Origin: CAWFLT01 sp963816795
GTDB lineage: Bacteria > Acidobacteriota > Vicinamibacteria > Vicinamibacterales > SCN-69-37
Direction of reading: 5' to 3'
Assembly (NCBI GenBank): GCA_963816795.1
Contig: CAWFLT010000016.1
Span: 1-64,000 of the forward strand
DNA: 64,000 nucleotides
The notes under the pieces were generated by a model. The model saw only the letters and a program-made list of their open reading frames with translations, did no database searches and had not been told where the DNA came from. Shown piece after piece: positions 23,170 through 33,083 of the stretch; the stretch's first letter is position 1, and each line of letters starts with the position of its first letter. A program made the position numbers and the translations under genes.

Positions 23170-23243
23170 GACTCCGGGAGTCATTTCCGGCGTCTTCAGC
23201 GGAAATGACTCCCGGAGTCTTTCGGAAACGACTCCCGGAGTCC
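23170..23243. repeat. 20-bp palindrome plus third half-copy (GACTCCGGGAGTC family)
   Basis: Arms 23170-23189 and 23200-23219 are perfect reverse complements with a 10-nt loop, and a third related half-copy spans 23221-23243. It starts immediately after the stop of the small plus-strand gene, and its right half encodes the last residues of gpmA. A bidirectional terminator role is plausible for these convergent genes. Confidence 0.88.
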
Positions 23244-23975
23244 TTGCTTTGCCACCGCCTCGGCCGCCCGTTGCGCGGCTTCAGGATCGCCCAGATACTC
23301 GTGACGGATCGGCGCGAGCTGCGCGTCCAGCTCGTAGACCAGCGGAATCCCTGTGGGAATGTTCAGCTCGACGATCGCTTCGTCCGAGATCTCATCGAGA
23401 TACTTGACGAGCGCGCGCAGGCTGTTGCCGTGCGCCGTGATGAGCACCTGCCGGCCGGCGAGGATCGCCGGCGCGATCGTCTCCTTCCAGTACGGCAGGA
23501 ACCGGGCAACGGTCTCTTTCAGCGATTCGGTCGCCGGCATGTCGGCCGGCGACAGGCCGGCGTAACGCGGATCGTGCGACGGATGACGCGGGTCGTCGGC
23601 CGAGAGCGGCGGCGGCGGAATGTCGTAGCTGCGCCGCCAGATCTTGACCTGGGCGTCGCCGTGCCTGGCCGCGGTCTCCGCCTTGTTCAGCCCCTGCAAC
23701 GCGCCGTAGTGACGCTCGTTCAGCCGCCAGTTCTTCTCGACCGGAATCCACAGGCGATCGAGCTCGTCGAGCGCGATCGAACAGGTGCGGATGGCGCGCT
23801 TGAGGACCGACGTATACGCGATGTCGAACGCGTAGCCCTCGTCGTGCAGCAGTCGCCCCGCGGCTTTCGCCTCGTCGAGGCCCTTCTCGTTGAGGTCGAC
23901 GTCTGTCCAACCGGTGAACCGATTTTCGCGATTCCAGACGCTCTCGCCGTGCCGCAGCAAGACCACGCGATACAT
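23196..23975 (-). CDS. gpmA: 2,3-bisphosphoglycerate-dependent phosphoglycerate mutase
   Basis: 259 residues from ATG 23975. 'VVLLRHGESVWN' carries the phospho-accepting His (residue 9). 'ENRFTGWTDVDLNEKG', 'LNERHYGALQGLNK', 'PPPPLSADDPRH' and 'VLITAHGNSLRALVKYLD' (second His) are all typical of dPGM. It interconverts 3- and 2-phosphoglycerate in glycolysis and gluconeogenesis. It starts 2 nt after the enolase stop, so eno-gpmA is a glycolytic operon. The last dozen residues ('SFPKDSGSHFR') are encoded by the palindromic repeat at 23196-23243 and replace the usual C-terminus. Confidence 0.95.
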   Translation of the reverse strand: MYRVVLLRHGESVWNRENRFTGWTDVDLNEKGLDEAKAAGRLLHDEGYAFDIAYTSVLKRAIRTCSIALDELDRLWIPVEKNWRLNERHYGALQGLNKAETAARHGDAQVKIWRRSYDIPPPPLSADDPRHPSHDPRYAGLSPADMPATESLKETVARFLPYWKETIAPAILAGRQVLITAHGNSLRALVKYLDEISDEAIVELNIPTGIPLVYELDAQLAPIRHEYLGDPEAAQRAAEAVAKQGLRESFPKDSGSHFR

Positions 23976-23977
23976 GG

Positions 23978-25294
23978 CTAGCGCGCCTCGAGCTGGCGAA
24001 TCGCCGTGCGGCCCGCGAACCGTGCCGCGCTGCCGAGCGTCTCTTCGATGCGCAGCAGCTGGTTGTACTTCGCGGTGCGATCCGAGCGGCTCGCCGAGCC
24101 GGTCTTGATCTGGCCGGCGCACGTCGCGACGGCGAGGTCGGCGATCGTCGTGTCTTCCGTCTCGCCCGACCGGTGCGAGATCACGCTCGCGTAGCCGGCC
24201 TGACGCGCCATCTCGACCGCCGCCAGCGTCTCGCTGACGCTGCCGATCTGGTTGAGCTTGACGAGCAGCGCGTTGCCGACGTTCTGGTCGATGCCCTGTC
24301 GAAGAATCGACGGGTTGGTCACGAAGACGTCGTCGCCGACCAGCTGAATCCTGGCGCCGATGGCCTGCGTGAGCTTCTGCCAGCCCGGCCAATCGCCTTC
24401 GGCGAGGCCGTCTTCAATCGAGACAATCGGATACTGGCGCGTCCAGTCCTGATAGAGCGCGATCATCTCGTCCGACGACTTGGTGCCCTCGCCGGACTTT
24501 TTCAGCACGTAGTGCTTCGACGCGTCGTCCCAGAACTCGCTGGACGCGACGTCGAGGGCGACGAACAAATCGCGGCCGGCATGGTAGCCCGCGGCCTGCA
24601 CGGCCTCGAGCACGAGCTCGACCGCTTCGCGATTCGAGCGGAGACTCGGCGCGAAGCCGCCTTCGTCGCCGACGCCCGGTCGCGAGGCCGCGCTTCTTCA
24701 AGATCGTGCGCAGTGCGTGGAAGGTCTCAGTGCCGGCGCGCAGTCCGTCCGAGAACGAGGGCATGCCGAGCGGCATGACCATGAACTCCTGAAAGTCGAC
24801 GTTGCTGTCCGCGTGCGCGCCGCCGTTGAGGATGTTCATCATCGGCACCGGGATCAGCGGGCCCGCCCGCCCGGGCCGCCGGCGGCACGAGCGACGCGAG
24901 GTGCTCGAAGAGGGGAACGCCCTTCGCGTCGGCCACCGCGCGGGCCAGCGCCATCGACACGCCGAGCACGGCGTTGGCGCCGAGGCGGCCGAGATTCGGC
25001 GTGCCGTCGAGCGCGATCATCTGCGAGTCGACGCGCGCGTTGATCGGCGTCGGCGCCGGCGAGCGCCTTGGCGATCTCGCCGTTGACGTGACCGACCGCC
25101 GTCCTGACGCCCTTGCCGAGATAGCGGCCCTTGTCGCCGTCGCGCAGCTCGAGCGCCTCGCGCGTGCCGGTCGACGCGCCCGACGGCACCGCCGCCCGCC
25201 CCCGGCCGCCCGGATCGAGGGCGACATCGACTTCAACTGTGGGATTGCCGCGCGAATCGAGAATCTCTCTGGCGTGGATGCTTCTGATTTTCAC
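23978..25294 (-). CDS. eno: Enolase (three +1 frameshifts)
   Basis: Start GTG 25294 ('VKIRSIHAREILDSRGNPTVEVDV'). The protein is spread over several frames. Single-base deletions near 25050 ('GADA/INARVDSQMIALDGT'), 24862 ('RAGGP/LIPVPMMNILNGGAHA') and 24677 ('GLATG/VGDEGGFAPSLRSN') restore one enolase of about 437 residues. Active-site strings 'PSGASTGTREALELRDGD', 'SIEDGLAEGDWPGW', 'LVGDDVFVTN', 'LVKLNQIGSVSET' and 'SHRSGETEDTTIADLAVA' are complete, so the gene is very probably intact in the organism and the shifts are sequence errors. Converts 2-phosphoglycerate to phosphoenolpyruvate. gpmA follows in the same operon. Confidence 0.95.
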
Positions 25295-25302
25295 CGCGTC
25301 GA

Positions 25303-25308
25303 ATGATA
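25303..25308 (-). promoter_or_regulatory. Candidate -10 box (TATCAT) for leaderless eno-gpmA transcript
   Basis: On the minus strand TATCAT ends 8 nt before GTG 25294, with no ribosome site. Confidence 0.35.
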
Positions 25309-25314
25309 GCGAAC

Positions 25315-25460
25315 AAATGCGGTGCTGGGTGCTGCGTGCCGGGTGCTGGGTGCGAGGAACGCGCTGGCGCTGGCCAACTTCAGGAAAGACGACGAGCGTC
25401 AGTTCGTTCCGCGCACCTAGCACCCGCGCACCTGCGCACCTGGCACCCAGCACCGCTCTA
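25315..25460. repeat. GGTGCTGGGTGC word repeat, inverted halves
   Basis: The left part has GGTGCTGGGTGCTGCGTGCCGG words, the right part their complements (CTAGCACCCGCGCACCTG, GGCACCCAGCACC). Fills the gap between divergent eno and the outer-membrane protein gene. Same family as 60190-60355. Confidence 0.85.
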
Positions 25461-25556
25461 CGTGCTACGATGGCCTCACGCGACGTCCCCCGACGCGTCC
25501 GGCACGTGCTTCGTTACGGCAGTGTTACAGGCGCTGTCTGTTTTCCGGGAGGGTGG

Positions 25557-27481
25557 ATGCCCAGACACATTCCCGTCCTCGTCGCGCTCACCGTCATTGG
25601 CGTTGCCGCGGCCGATGCCGTCGTCGTCTGCGCACAAACACAAACCGGATTCGCTCCCGCCGCGCCGCCGGTGGCCACCCACGCGTCGATGCTGTCCGGC
25701 AAGATCAAGGGCGTCGTCCGTGACGACGCCGGGCAGGCCGTGCGCGATGTGAGCATCGTAGCGATGGGCACGATCATCGCGGCGGTGCGGACCGATGCAC
25801 GCGGGCAGTTCTCGCTCGCGCTGCCGCCGGGCGAGTATCTCCTGCGCGCGCTGTGCGAGGGCTACGTGTCTGCGTACCGCGAGCCCATCCGCATCCAGAG
25901 CAGCGCACAGTTGCAGCGTGACATTACGCTCACCCGGCAAGGCGTGACCGGCGCGTCGCGGCCAGTGGTCCTGGCCTCGGCCGGCCCGCCCGGAGCGACT
26001 GCCAGGTCTGGCGCGGCCGCACCGCCTGAGCCGGCCGTGACCGGCGATTCAAGCACCGGCGACCATGCCCACACCGCGGCGGCGTGGCGGCTCCGGCATC
26101 TGACGCGATCGATCCTGCGCGACGGCGCGCCGGCCGATGGCGACGTGGCGTCGGCACCAGAGACCAGTCAATTCGCGCCGCGCACTTCCTTCTTCGATCG
26201 CGCCGTCGGCGGATCGGCCCGTCTCGCAACGGCGTTGTTTGCCGGCACGGACTTCGATGGCCAGGTGAACCTCCTGACGACGAGCGTTTTGAGCAGTGCG
26301 CACCGGTTGGACGCCCTCAGATTGGCCGCGCGGCATCGCGTATCTTGCCGTTGGCGCGCCGGTCGGGCGCCACGGTGACTGGCGCATGCGCGGCGCTATC
26401 ACCGCCGGCGACGCGTCGTCCTGGGTGCTGCTTGGCGAGTTCCAGGCGCGCGACGACGCCGCCCATGCCTTCCGCACGGGCGTGTCGTACAGCGCGCAGG
26501 GGTACGATGTCCGCACGTCCAGCCGCTGGTCGGCGGCGACGACCGAAGCCCGCAACGTCGCCGGGATCTATGGCTACGACCGCTGGCGCGTCGCCGACGC
26601 ACTCGTGCTCGACTACGGCCTTCGCCTCGATCGATACGACTACGTCGCGTCGCCGAATCTCGTCAGCCCGGAGGCCGGCGCGCGCGTCGCCGTGGTGGCG
26701 GGAACCTATGTCCTCGCCCGTGCCGCACGCTGGATGATCGCGCCTGGCGCGGACGAGTTTCTGCCGCCGATGACGTCAGGCCCGTGGGTGCCTCCTGAGC
26801 GGACGTTCTCGGCATTGGTGCCTCGCAGCCCGCTGCTCGCCGAGTCCGTGCAGCACTACGAGATCGGGGTGGGGCACGAGTTCGGGCGCGGGCGGCATCA
26901 CAGCCTCGAGTTCAGGCGGTTCCGGCAGTCAACCGACCAGCAGGTGACGACGATCTTCGGACTACGACGCGGCGAGTGACGTCGGTCACTACTACGTCGC
27001 TTCGCCCGGCAGCGCCGACCTCGAGGGCTGGAGCCTGCGTTCGTCGACGGCGCTGGCTTCGTCGCTTCGAAGCGAGCGTGGAATACACCGCCGCTGTCGC
27101 CGAGTGGGCGCGCGACCGGCAGTCGTGGCCGGTGCGCCGCGCCGCGCCGTCGGCCGTTCGGTCGAGCGGCGAGCGGCTGCACGATCTGTCCACGGCGCTG
27201 AAGGCTGAGCTGCCCGAGACGCGGACGCGCGTCACGCTGATGTATCGCTTCAGCACGGCGTTCAGTCAGCCGGGGAACGCCTCCCGGCCGCCGACGGCCG
27301 CTTCGATCTCGAGGTCCGCCAGGCCTTGCCCTATCGGCCACCCGGCGGCGGCCACCTGGACGTCATCGTCGCCGTCCGCAGCCTCATGCGCGACCCCCGC
27401 GAGCGCGGTTCGTTCTACGACGAGCTCCTGACGGTCGCGCCCCCACTGCGACTCGTCGGCGGTGTGCAGATGAAGTTTTGA
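25557..27481 (+). CDS. Outer-membrane beta-barrel protein with N-terminal carboxypeptidase-regulatory-like domain (at least four frameshifts)
   Basis: Start ATG 25557 with GGGAGGGTGG just upstream. A signal peptide covers about residues 1-33. A regulatory-like domain follows (about 50-120, 'GKIKGVVRDDAGQAVRDVSIVAM...LPPGEYLLRALCEGYVSAYREP'), then a long linker. The rest is barrel-like: 'YDRWRVADALVLDYGLRLDRYDYVASPNLVSPEAG', 'YEIGVGHEFGRGRHHSLEFRRF', 'LPETRTRVTLMYRFST', ending 'LRLVGGVQMKF' with terminal Phe, as usual for barrel insertion. Shifts near 26325, 26961, 27060 and 27285. No TonB plug domain is recognisable, so it may be a TonB-receptor relative that has lost the plug. Corrected length about 640 residues. 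Confidence 0.75.
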
Positions 27482-27520
27482 GAAGACATCGGGGGTCGGC
27501 AGGCGGGTTTCTCGCAAGAC

Positions 27521-27565
27521 AGACTCCGGGTGTCTCTCGGAAAACCGGGGAGACACCCGGAGTCT
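27521..27565. terminator. 16-bp palindrome downstream of outer-membrane protein gene (GACTCCGGGTGTC family)
   Basis: Arms 27521-27536 and 27550-27565 are perfect reverse complements with a 13-nt loop, 40 bp after the stop at 27481. Related in core sequence to 7286-7338 and 23170-23219. Could serve as a terminator; there is no strong T run. Confidence 0.6.
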
Positions 27566-27616
27566 TACCGGGTCTGGACGGCAAATCCACGCCGTTGAAT
27601 CTCCGCGAGTCAATAG

Positions 27617-27646
27617 TTCGACAACTTTATTTAACTCATTTATTAT
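27617..27646 (+). promoter_or_regulatory. Candidate sigma-70-like promoter for the two-component operon
   Basis: TTCGAC (27617-27622) and TATTAT (27641-27646) are separated by 18 bp in a distinctly AT-rich patch, about 75 bp before the kinase ATG. Confidence 0.4.
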
Positions 27647-27721
27647 GTGTGGGTTAGGTGGCCAACGGCTGGATGAGTCTTCGGTACGTCGATTGCCTCT
27701 GGTCACCGCCTAGTCCCCTGG

Positions 27722-30597
27722 ATGTCTGCACCTAGCCAGCTCCGCCCGCTGCTGCGCGTCGGCCTGCCCGTCGCGGTCGCGGTGATCTTCGTCTGCCTGG
27801 CGGTCATCAACATCGCTCTCGTGAAGACCTGGCCCGGCGAGCTGGAGGATGGCGTTCTCTGGGCGAACGAGGCGGGCACGGTCGTCGCCACGGAGATCGA
27901 TCCGTCAGGAGCAGGAGCCCGGGCGGGGATCCTGGTGGGGGACGTGCTGTTGCGGGTCAACGGCCAGGATATCCAGACCGATCGCGACCGTGCTCGACGC
28001 GGCCCACGCGGCGTCCGATGGCGACACGCTGACGTACGACCTGCTGAGGCCGGTCGGCCCGATCTCGGTCACGCTCCGGCCGATGCCGCTCGTCCGATCG
28101 GGTCTGTACTACTCGCTGGCGTTGGTCGGCATCCTCGCGCTGGTCGTCGGCGCGTCAGTGCGGCTGCGAAGGCCGAACGATCCGGCGACGCTGCATTTTT
28201 TCTGGCTGACGGTCGCGTTCTTCGGCGTGCTCGCGTTCACCCCGAGCGGCAGCTACAAGACGTTCGACTACTTCTTCGATTGGGCGGATCTGGTCGCGCG
28301 CCTGGCGCTGCCGCCGCTCTTCCTGCACTTCGCGCTGGTGTTTCCCGATCGGTCGAACCCGTGGGTGAAGAGCGAGGCTGGCCGCGCGGTCTTGCCGCTG
28401 ATCTACCTGCCGGCGCTGATTCTCGGCCTCGGCCGCATCGCCGTCATGGCGGGCGCGATTCGCGGGCCACAGCCGTCGTTGTTGCTGGAGCGGATCGAGA
28501 CCGCGGCGCACCTGTATCTCGCCGCGTGCCTGCTGGGCGGCCTCTTCCTCATGATCCGCGCGCTCGGCCGTGTGCGGTCGGTGACCGCGCGCCGGCAGCT
28601 CGGCTGGATCGTCTGGGGATCGTCACTCGGCGCGTTGCCGTTCGTGCTGCTCTACCTGCTGCCGTTCCTGTTCGGCCGGGCGCTGCCCGGTGCGGAGTAC
28701 ACGGCCGTGCTGCTCGGCTGCATTCCGCTCGCGTTCGCGTCGGCCATCGTCCGCTATCGGCTGATGGACATCGAGGTGATCATCAAGAAGGCGTTGGTGG
28801 TCGCTGCCGTCGGCCTGCTGCTGGCCTCGATCTACGGCGGCACGATGCGTCTCGTGAACTTCGTGCTGGGCGCCGACGAACACCGCAGCAGCTTCTGGGC
28901 GCTCTTCGCGACGCTGGTCGTCGCGGTCATCGCGCCGTGGCTGTGGCGCGCGATTCAGGCCGCGCTCGATCGACTGTACTACCGCGATCGCTACGACTAC
29001 CGGCGCGCGCTCATGAGCTTCACGCGCGATTTGAACAGCGATCTCGATCTCAACCGGCTGAGCACGCGGCTCGTCGCCCGGATCGCCGAGACGCTCGGCA
29101 TCGATCGGATCGCGCTGTTTCTCCCGGACGCTCGCGGCGAAACGGGCCGCTTCGTGGCGGTGGCGTCTGGCGGGTTCACCGGCGGCGTCGTGCCGGCGAT
29201 CGAACCGGGTTCGGCGCTTGGCGCCCGGCTGATCGACGGACAGACGGTCGTCATCGACGATCCCGTTGCCGGCGCGCCGGCTCTCGGGCGACGAGGCGGT
29301 CGCGCTGGCGCGAGGCGGGACTCACGAGCTTCGTGCCGTGCGTCTCGACCGACTTGACGATTGGTCTGATTGCGGTCGGGCCGCCGCGCTCACGGCGATC
29401 CGCTCAGCAGCGAGGACATGACGCTGCTCGCCGCGGTCGCCGGTCAGGCGGCGACGGCGATCGAGAACGCGCGCCTCTACAGCCAGTTGCAGAGCAAGGC
29501 GAACGAGATCGAACGGCTCCGCCAGTTCAGCGACAGCGTCGTCGAGTCGCTCACCGACGGCCTGGTCGTCGTCGATCTGGACGATCGCGTCCTGCGGTGG
29601 AACCGGCGCGCCGAATTGCTGGCCGGCGTCGATCGTGGCCGCGCGCTCGGCCGGCGGCTGGGCGCTCTGTTCAGCCGGCCGTTCGTCGATACGCTCGTCG
29701 CTGCGCAGGCGTGAGTCGCCCCAGGGGACGTCGCTCTATCGCGTGCCGCTCGCGGGTGCGGTGCAGGACGGCGAGAAGCGCCACCTGCTCGTCAACACCG
29801 CCGTGGCGCCGTTTCAGACGCCGGAGGGCACGCAGGCCGGCTGGATCATCGTCATCGAGGACATCACCGATCGAGCCAACCTCGAAGAGCAACTCCGCCT
29901 GTCCGAGAAGATGGCGGCCATCGGCCTGCTCGCGGCAGGTGTCGCCCACGAGGTCAACACCCCGCTGACCGGCATCTCGAGCTTCACGCAGATGCTGCTC
30001 GAGCGATCCGAAGCCGGCGATCCGAAGACAGAACTGCTCGAGAAGATCGAGCGGCAGACGTTCCGCGCCGCCAAGATCATCAACAGCCTCCTGAACCTCG
30101 CGCGGCCGTCTGGCACCGACGCCGGGCCCGTCGACCTCACCGGCATCATCGGCGACGTCCTCTCGTTGCTCGAGCATCAGTTCAAGCTCAGCCATGTGCA
30201 GGTGCGCAAGGATCTGTCCGGGCCGCTGGTCGTGCGCGGCGTCGATTACAAGCTTCAGCAGGTATTCCTCAACCTGTTCCTGAACGCGCGCGACGCGATG
30301 CCCAAGGGCGGCTGGCTCACGGTCCGCACCGGCGTCCAGGACGACGACGCCTTCGTGGAAGTGGCCGATACGGGCGTCGGCATCCCGACGGAGCACCTCG
30401 CGCGCATCTACGACCCGTTCTTCACGACGAAGGCTGAAGGACGAGGTACCGGTCTGGGTCTCTCGGTGACCTACGGCATCGTCCAGGAGCACGGCGGCAC
30501 GCTCGTGTGTGAAAGCAAGCCCGGGCAGGGGACGCGCTTCCGCCTCGCCCTGCCGCGGCTCGATCGGGTCGCCGTTAGCGCCAGCGGCGGCTCGTAG
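27722..30597 (+). CDS. Membrane sensor histidine kinase: PDZ, TM, GAF, PAS, HisKA, HATPase (about five frameshifts)
   Basis: Start ATG 27722. Order: TM1 (about 10-32), periplasmic PDZ-like domain (about 45-115, 'AGARAGILVGDVLLRVNGQDI'), six or so further TM helices (to about residue 350), a GAF domain ('LSTRLVARIAETLGIDRIALFLPD'), a PAS domain ('FSDSVVESLTDGLVVVDLDDRVLRWN'), HisKA with phospho-acceptor His ('AAGVAHEVNTPLTGISSFTQ'), and HATPase ('NLFLNARDAMPKGG', 'VADTGVGIP', 'RGTGLGLSVTYGIV'). Shifts near 27981, 29280, 29312, 29383 and 29712. Corrected length is about 957 residues. It precedes its sigma-54 response regulator by 17 nt, an NtrB/NtrC-like pair. The PDZ head suggests sensing of misfolded or protease-linked envelope signals. 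Confidence 0.88.
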
Positions 30598-30614
30598 ACG
30601 GATTGCAGAGACTC

Positions 30615-32150
30615 ATGACCCACACCGCCTCCATCCTCGTCATCGACGACGAGGAAATCATTCGCGAAGCCCTCGAGGCGCTTCTCGTCGTCGAGGGCTA
30701 CCGCGTGACGACGGCGGCGACGGCGGCGCAGGGCCTGGACGCGCTCGCGAATCGTGCCTTCGATGCGGTCCTGCTCGATCTCATGCTCCCCGATCGCAAC
30801 GGTCTCGATGTCCTCCAGGACATCCGGCGACTCGACGACGAGCTGCCGGTCGTGATGGTGACGGCGTTCGGCACGATCGAGAACGCCGTCGCGGCGACCA
30901 AGCAGGGCGCGTTCTACTACTTCACGAAGCCGTTCAAGAACGACGACGTGCTGGTCGTCATCGGCAACGCGGTGGAGCGCCGGCGGCTGGTGCTCGAGAA
31001 CCGCGAGCTCCGCGATCGGCTGCGATCGGGCAAGCACCGCTTCGACGAGATCGTCGGCGGCGGGCCGAAGATGAAGGTCGTGTTCGATCTCATCGCGCGC
31101 GCCGCGCCGAGCCGCGCGACGATCCTGATTTCGGGCGGCAGCGGCACCGGGAAGGAACTGGTGGCCCGCGCCTTCCATCGCCATTCATCGCGCTCCGACA
31201 AGGCCTTCATTACCGTCAACTCCGGCAACCTGCCGCCGGACCTCCTGGAGTCGAATCTCTTCGGTCACGTCAAGGGCGCGTTTACCGGCGCCGTGTATCC
31301 GAAGAAGGGGTTGTTCGAGCTGGCCGACAAAGGCACGATCTTCTTCGACGAGATCGGCAACGTTCCGCTCGACACGCAGGCCAAGCTGCTGCGCGTGATT
31401 CAGGAGCGCGAGTTCATGCGGCTCGGCGGCGTCGAGACGATCAAGGTGGACGTGCGGATCATCGCGGCGACCAACGTCAGCCTTCGCGACCTGGTCGCGC
31501 TGGGCAAGTTCCGCGAGGACTTGTTCTACCGGCTCAACGTCATCACGATGGAGTTGCCACTCCTGCACGAGCGCAAGGAGGACATCCCGCTGCTCGTGCA
31601 GCACTTTCTCGAGAAGTACTCCGAGGAGAGCCGCAAGGGCGGCCTCGTGATCACGCCCGCGGCGATGGATCGGCTGATGGCCTACGACTGGCCAGGCAAC
31701 GTCCGCGAGCTCGAGAACGTGATCGAGCGGGCGGTGGTGCTCTGTCCCGATCGCGAGATCGGTCCGGATTTGATTCCGGATCATGTCAGTGCGAATCCGG
31801 TCTTTGCGGTGCCTGACGTCGTCATCCCGCAGGATGGCATCCACTTCCGCGAAGTGATCATCGGCTACGAGCGCCGCTACATCGAAGCCGCGCTCGAGGC
31901 GGCCGGCGGCGTCCAGAAGCGCGCCGCCGAACTGCTGCACATCAAGCCGACCACGCTCAACGAGATGATCAAGCGCTACGACATCCGGCCACGCCGCAAA
32001 CGAGGCAGCGGCGACGGCGAGATCGAGTCGGTGACGCGGACGTCGTCGGCGAGCTTTGAGTGGAAAGCCGATCAAATGGACAATCGGCAATCGGGGAATC
32101 GGCAATGGCAGAGTCAATCGGCAATTGCGATAATCCCGATTGGCAATTGA
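30615..32150 (+). CDS. Sigma-54-dependent response regulator (NtrC family)
   Basis: 511 residues from ATG 30615. The receiver domain (about 6-120) has acidic pocket 'IDDEE', phospho-acceptor Asp in 'AVLLDLMLPDRNG' and 'TKPF'. The AAA+ domain (about 145-385) has Walker A 'GGSGTGKE', the sigma-54 contact loop 'GAFTGA', Walker B 'GTIFFDEIG' and 'FREDLFYRLNV'. The C-terminal Fis-type HTH (about 440-480) reads 'YIEAALEAAGGVQKRAAELLHIKPTTLNEMIKRY'. It activates sigma-54 promoters when phosphorylated by the upstream kinase. The last 25 or so residues ('DNRQSGNRQWQ...') are coded by the CGATTGCC-type repeat that continues past the stop, a repeat-derived tail. Confidence 0.95.
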   Translation: MTHTASILVIDDEEIIREALEALLVVEGYRVTTAATAAQGLDALANRAFDAVLLDLMLPDRNGLDVLQDIRRLDDELPVVMVTAFGTIENAVAATKQGAFYYFTKPFKNDDVLVVIGNAVERRRLVLENRELRDRLRSGKHRFDEIVGGGPKMKVVFDLIARAAPSRATILISGGSGTGKELVARAFHRHSSRSDKAFITVNSGNLPPDLLESNLFGHVKGAFTGAVYPKKGLFELADKGTIFFDEIGNVPLDTQAKLLRVIQEREFMRLGGVETIKVDVRIIAATNVSLRDLVALGKFREDLFYRLNVITMELPLLHERKEDIPLLVQHFLEKYSEESRKGGLVITPAAMDRLMAYDWPGNVRELENVIERAVVLCPDREIGPDLIPDHVSANPVFAVPDVVIPQDGIHFREVIIGYERRYIEAALEAAGGVQKRAAELLHIKPTTLNEMIKRYDIRPRRKRGSGDGEIESVTRTSSASFEWKADQMDNRQSGNRQWQSQSAIAIIPIGN

Positions 32151-32260
32151 CAATCTGGCCGATCGGTCGATCGGCACTCTACCGATCGGGATTATCGATT
32201 ATCCGATTGATCGAGCCACTGTCGCATTCCGCGATTCCCCGTATCGATTACCCGCGACGT
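32076..32260. repeat. GGCAATCGG/CGATTGCC word repeat overlapping a gene end
   Basis: AATCGGCAATGG, AATCGGGGAATCGGC and CGATTATCC words in both orientations run from within the 3' end of the response-regulator gene to just before the VTT-domain gene. Confidence 0.85.
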
Positions 32261-32284
32261 CGGCACTCTGATAGCTGTTATCCG

Positions 32285-32938
32285 ATGCGTTGGGCCGTGC
32301 TGTCGATCGTTCTGATCGCCGTCATCCTCGTGCCGTTCTTCCTGTTCGAGACCCAGTTCAACCAGTTTGCCGCGGAGGTCGCCAAGGGCGGCGGTCCGCG
32401 GTGGGTGGCGGCGGGCGGCATTCTGGCGCTGCTGGCGGCCGATGTGTTTCTGCCGGTGCCGTCCAGCATTCTCTCGACCGCGGCGGGTGTGCTGCTGGGA
32501 TTCTGGGGCGGCACGGCGGTCGTCTTCACCGGCATGACCCTCGGCTGCCTGCTTGGCTTCGCTGTGGGATCACGGTCATCGGCTGCCGCCCGGCGGCTGG
32601 TGGGGGAGCCGGGGCTGCAGCGGGCCGCTGATCTGATGCGCCAGTACGGCGACTGGATGCTGGCGGCGTGCCGTCCCGTCCCTGTCCTGGCCGAAGCCAG
32701 CGTCATCTTCGCCGGCCTCGTGCACGTCCCGCGCGCCCGGTTCGTCTGGCTGACCGCGCTCGCCAACCTCGGGATCGCCGCCGGCTACAGCGCCATCGGC
32801 GCCTTCTCGATGCGGGTCGAGTCGTTTCTCGTCGCCTTCCTGGGCGCGCTCCTGATTCCCGGGCTGGCCATTCTCATCGCCCGCGCGGTGTTTGGCCCAA
32901 CGGGGAACGCAGGGTTCAGGGGTTCGGGATTCCGGTAA
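32285..32938 (+). CDS. DedA/VTT-domain membrane protein
   Basis: 217 residues from ATG 32285; longer in-frame starts read through repeats. TM1 covers about 2-22. The VTT core contains 'LLAADVFLPVPSSILSTAAGVLLGFWGGTAVVFTGMTLGCLLGFAVG' (re-entrant motif with two prolines), an amphipathic basic loop, 'YGDWMLAACRPVPVLAEASVIFAGL' (conserved R-P-x-P), and two final helices. DedA/VTT proteins are inner-membrane lipid transporters or scramblases (undecaprenyl-phosphate or phosphatidylethanolamine handling in known cases). Isolated gene; substrate unknown. Intact. Confidence 0.85.
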   Translation: MRWAVLSIVLIAVILVPFFLFETQFNQFAAEVAKGGGPRWVAAGGILALLAADVFLPVPSSILSTAAGVLLGFWGGTAVVFTGMTLGCLLGFAVGSRSSAAARRLVGEPGLQRAADLMRQYGDWMLAACRPVPVLAEASVIFAGLVHVPRARFVWLTALANLGIAAGYSAIGAFSMRVESFLVAFLGALLIPGLAILIARAVFGPTGNAGFRGSGFR

Positions 32939-33083
32939 GGTTCAGAACGTCACGACGCATCGGAGAACCGTCGTGAACCGAGAACTGACGTCGAGATCTC
33001 CGTTCTGTTACTCGACCACGAACCTCCCTCAATTACGCAAAATTACGTTATGATGACGTTGATCAACGTAGTCAGGTGTCCCA

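Noticed and set aside
23196..24392. 398-residue fusion of enolase C-terminus antisense frame and gpmA
   Set aside because: The upstream part is an off-frame read of enolase; gpmA starts at ATG 23975 two bases after the enolase stop.
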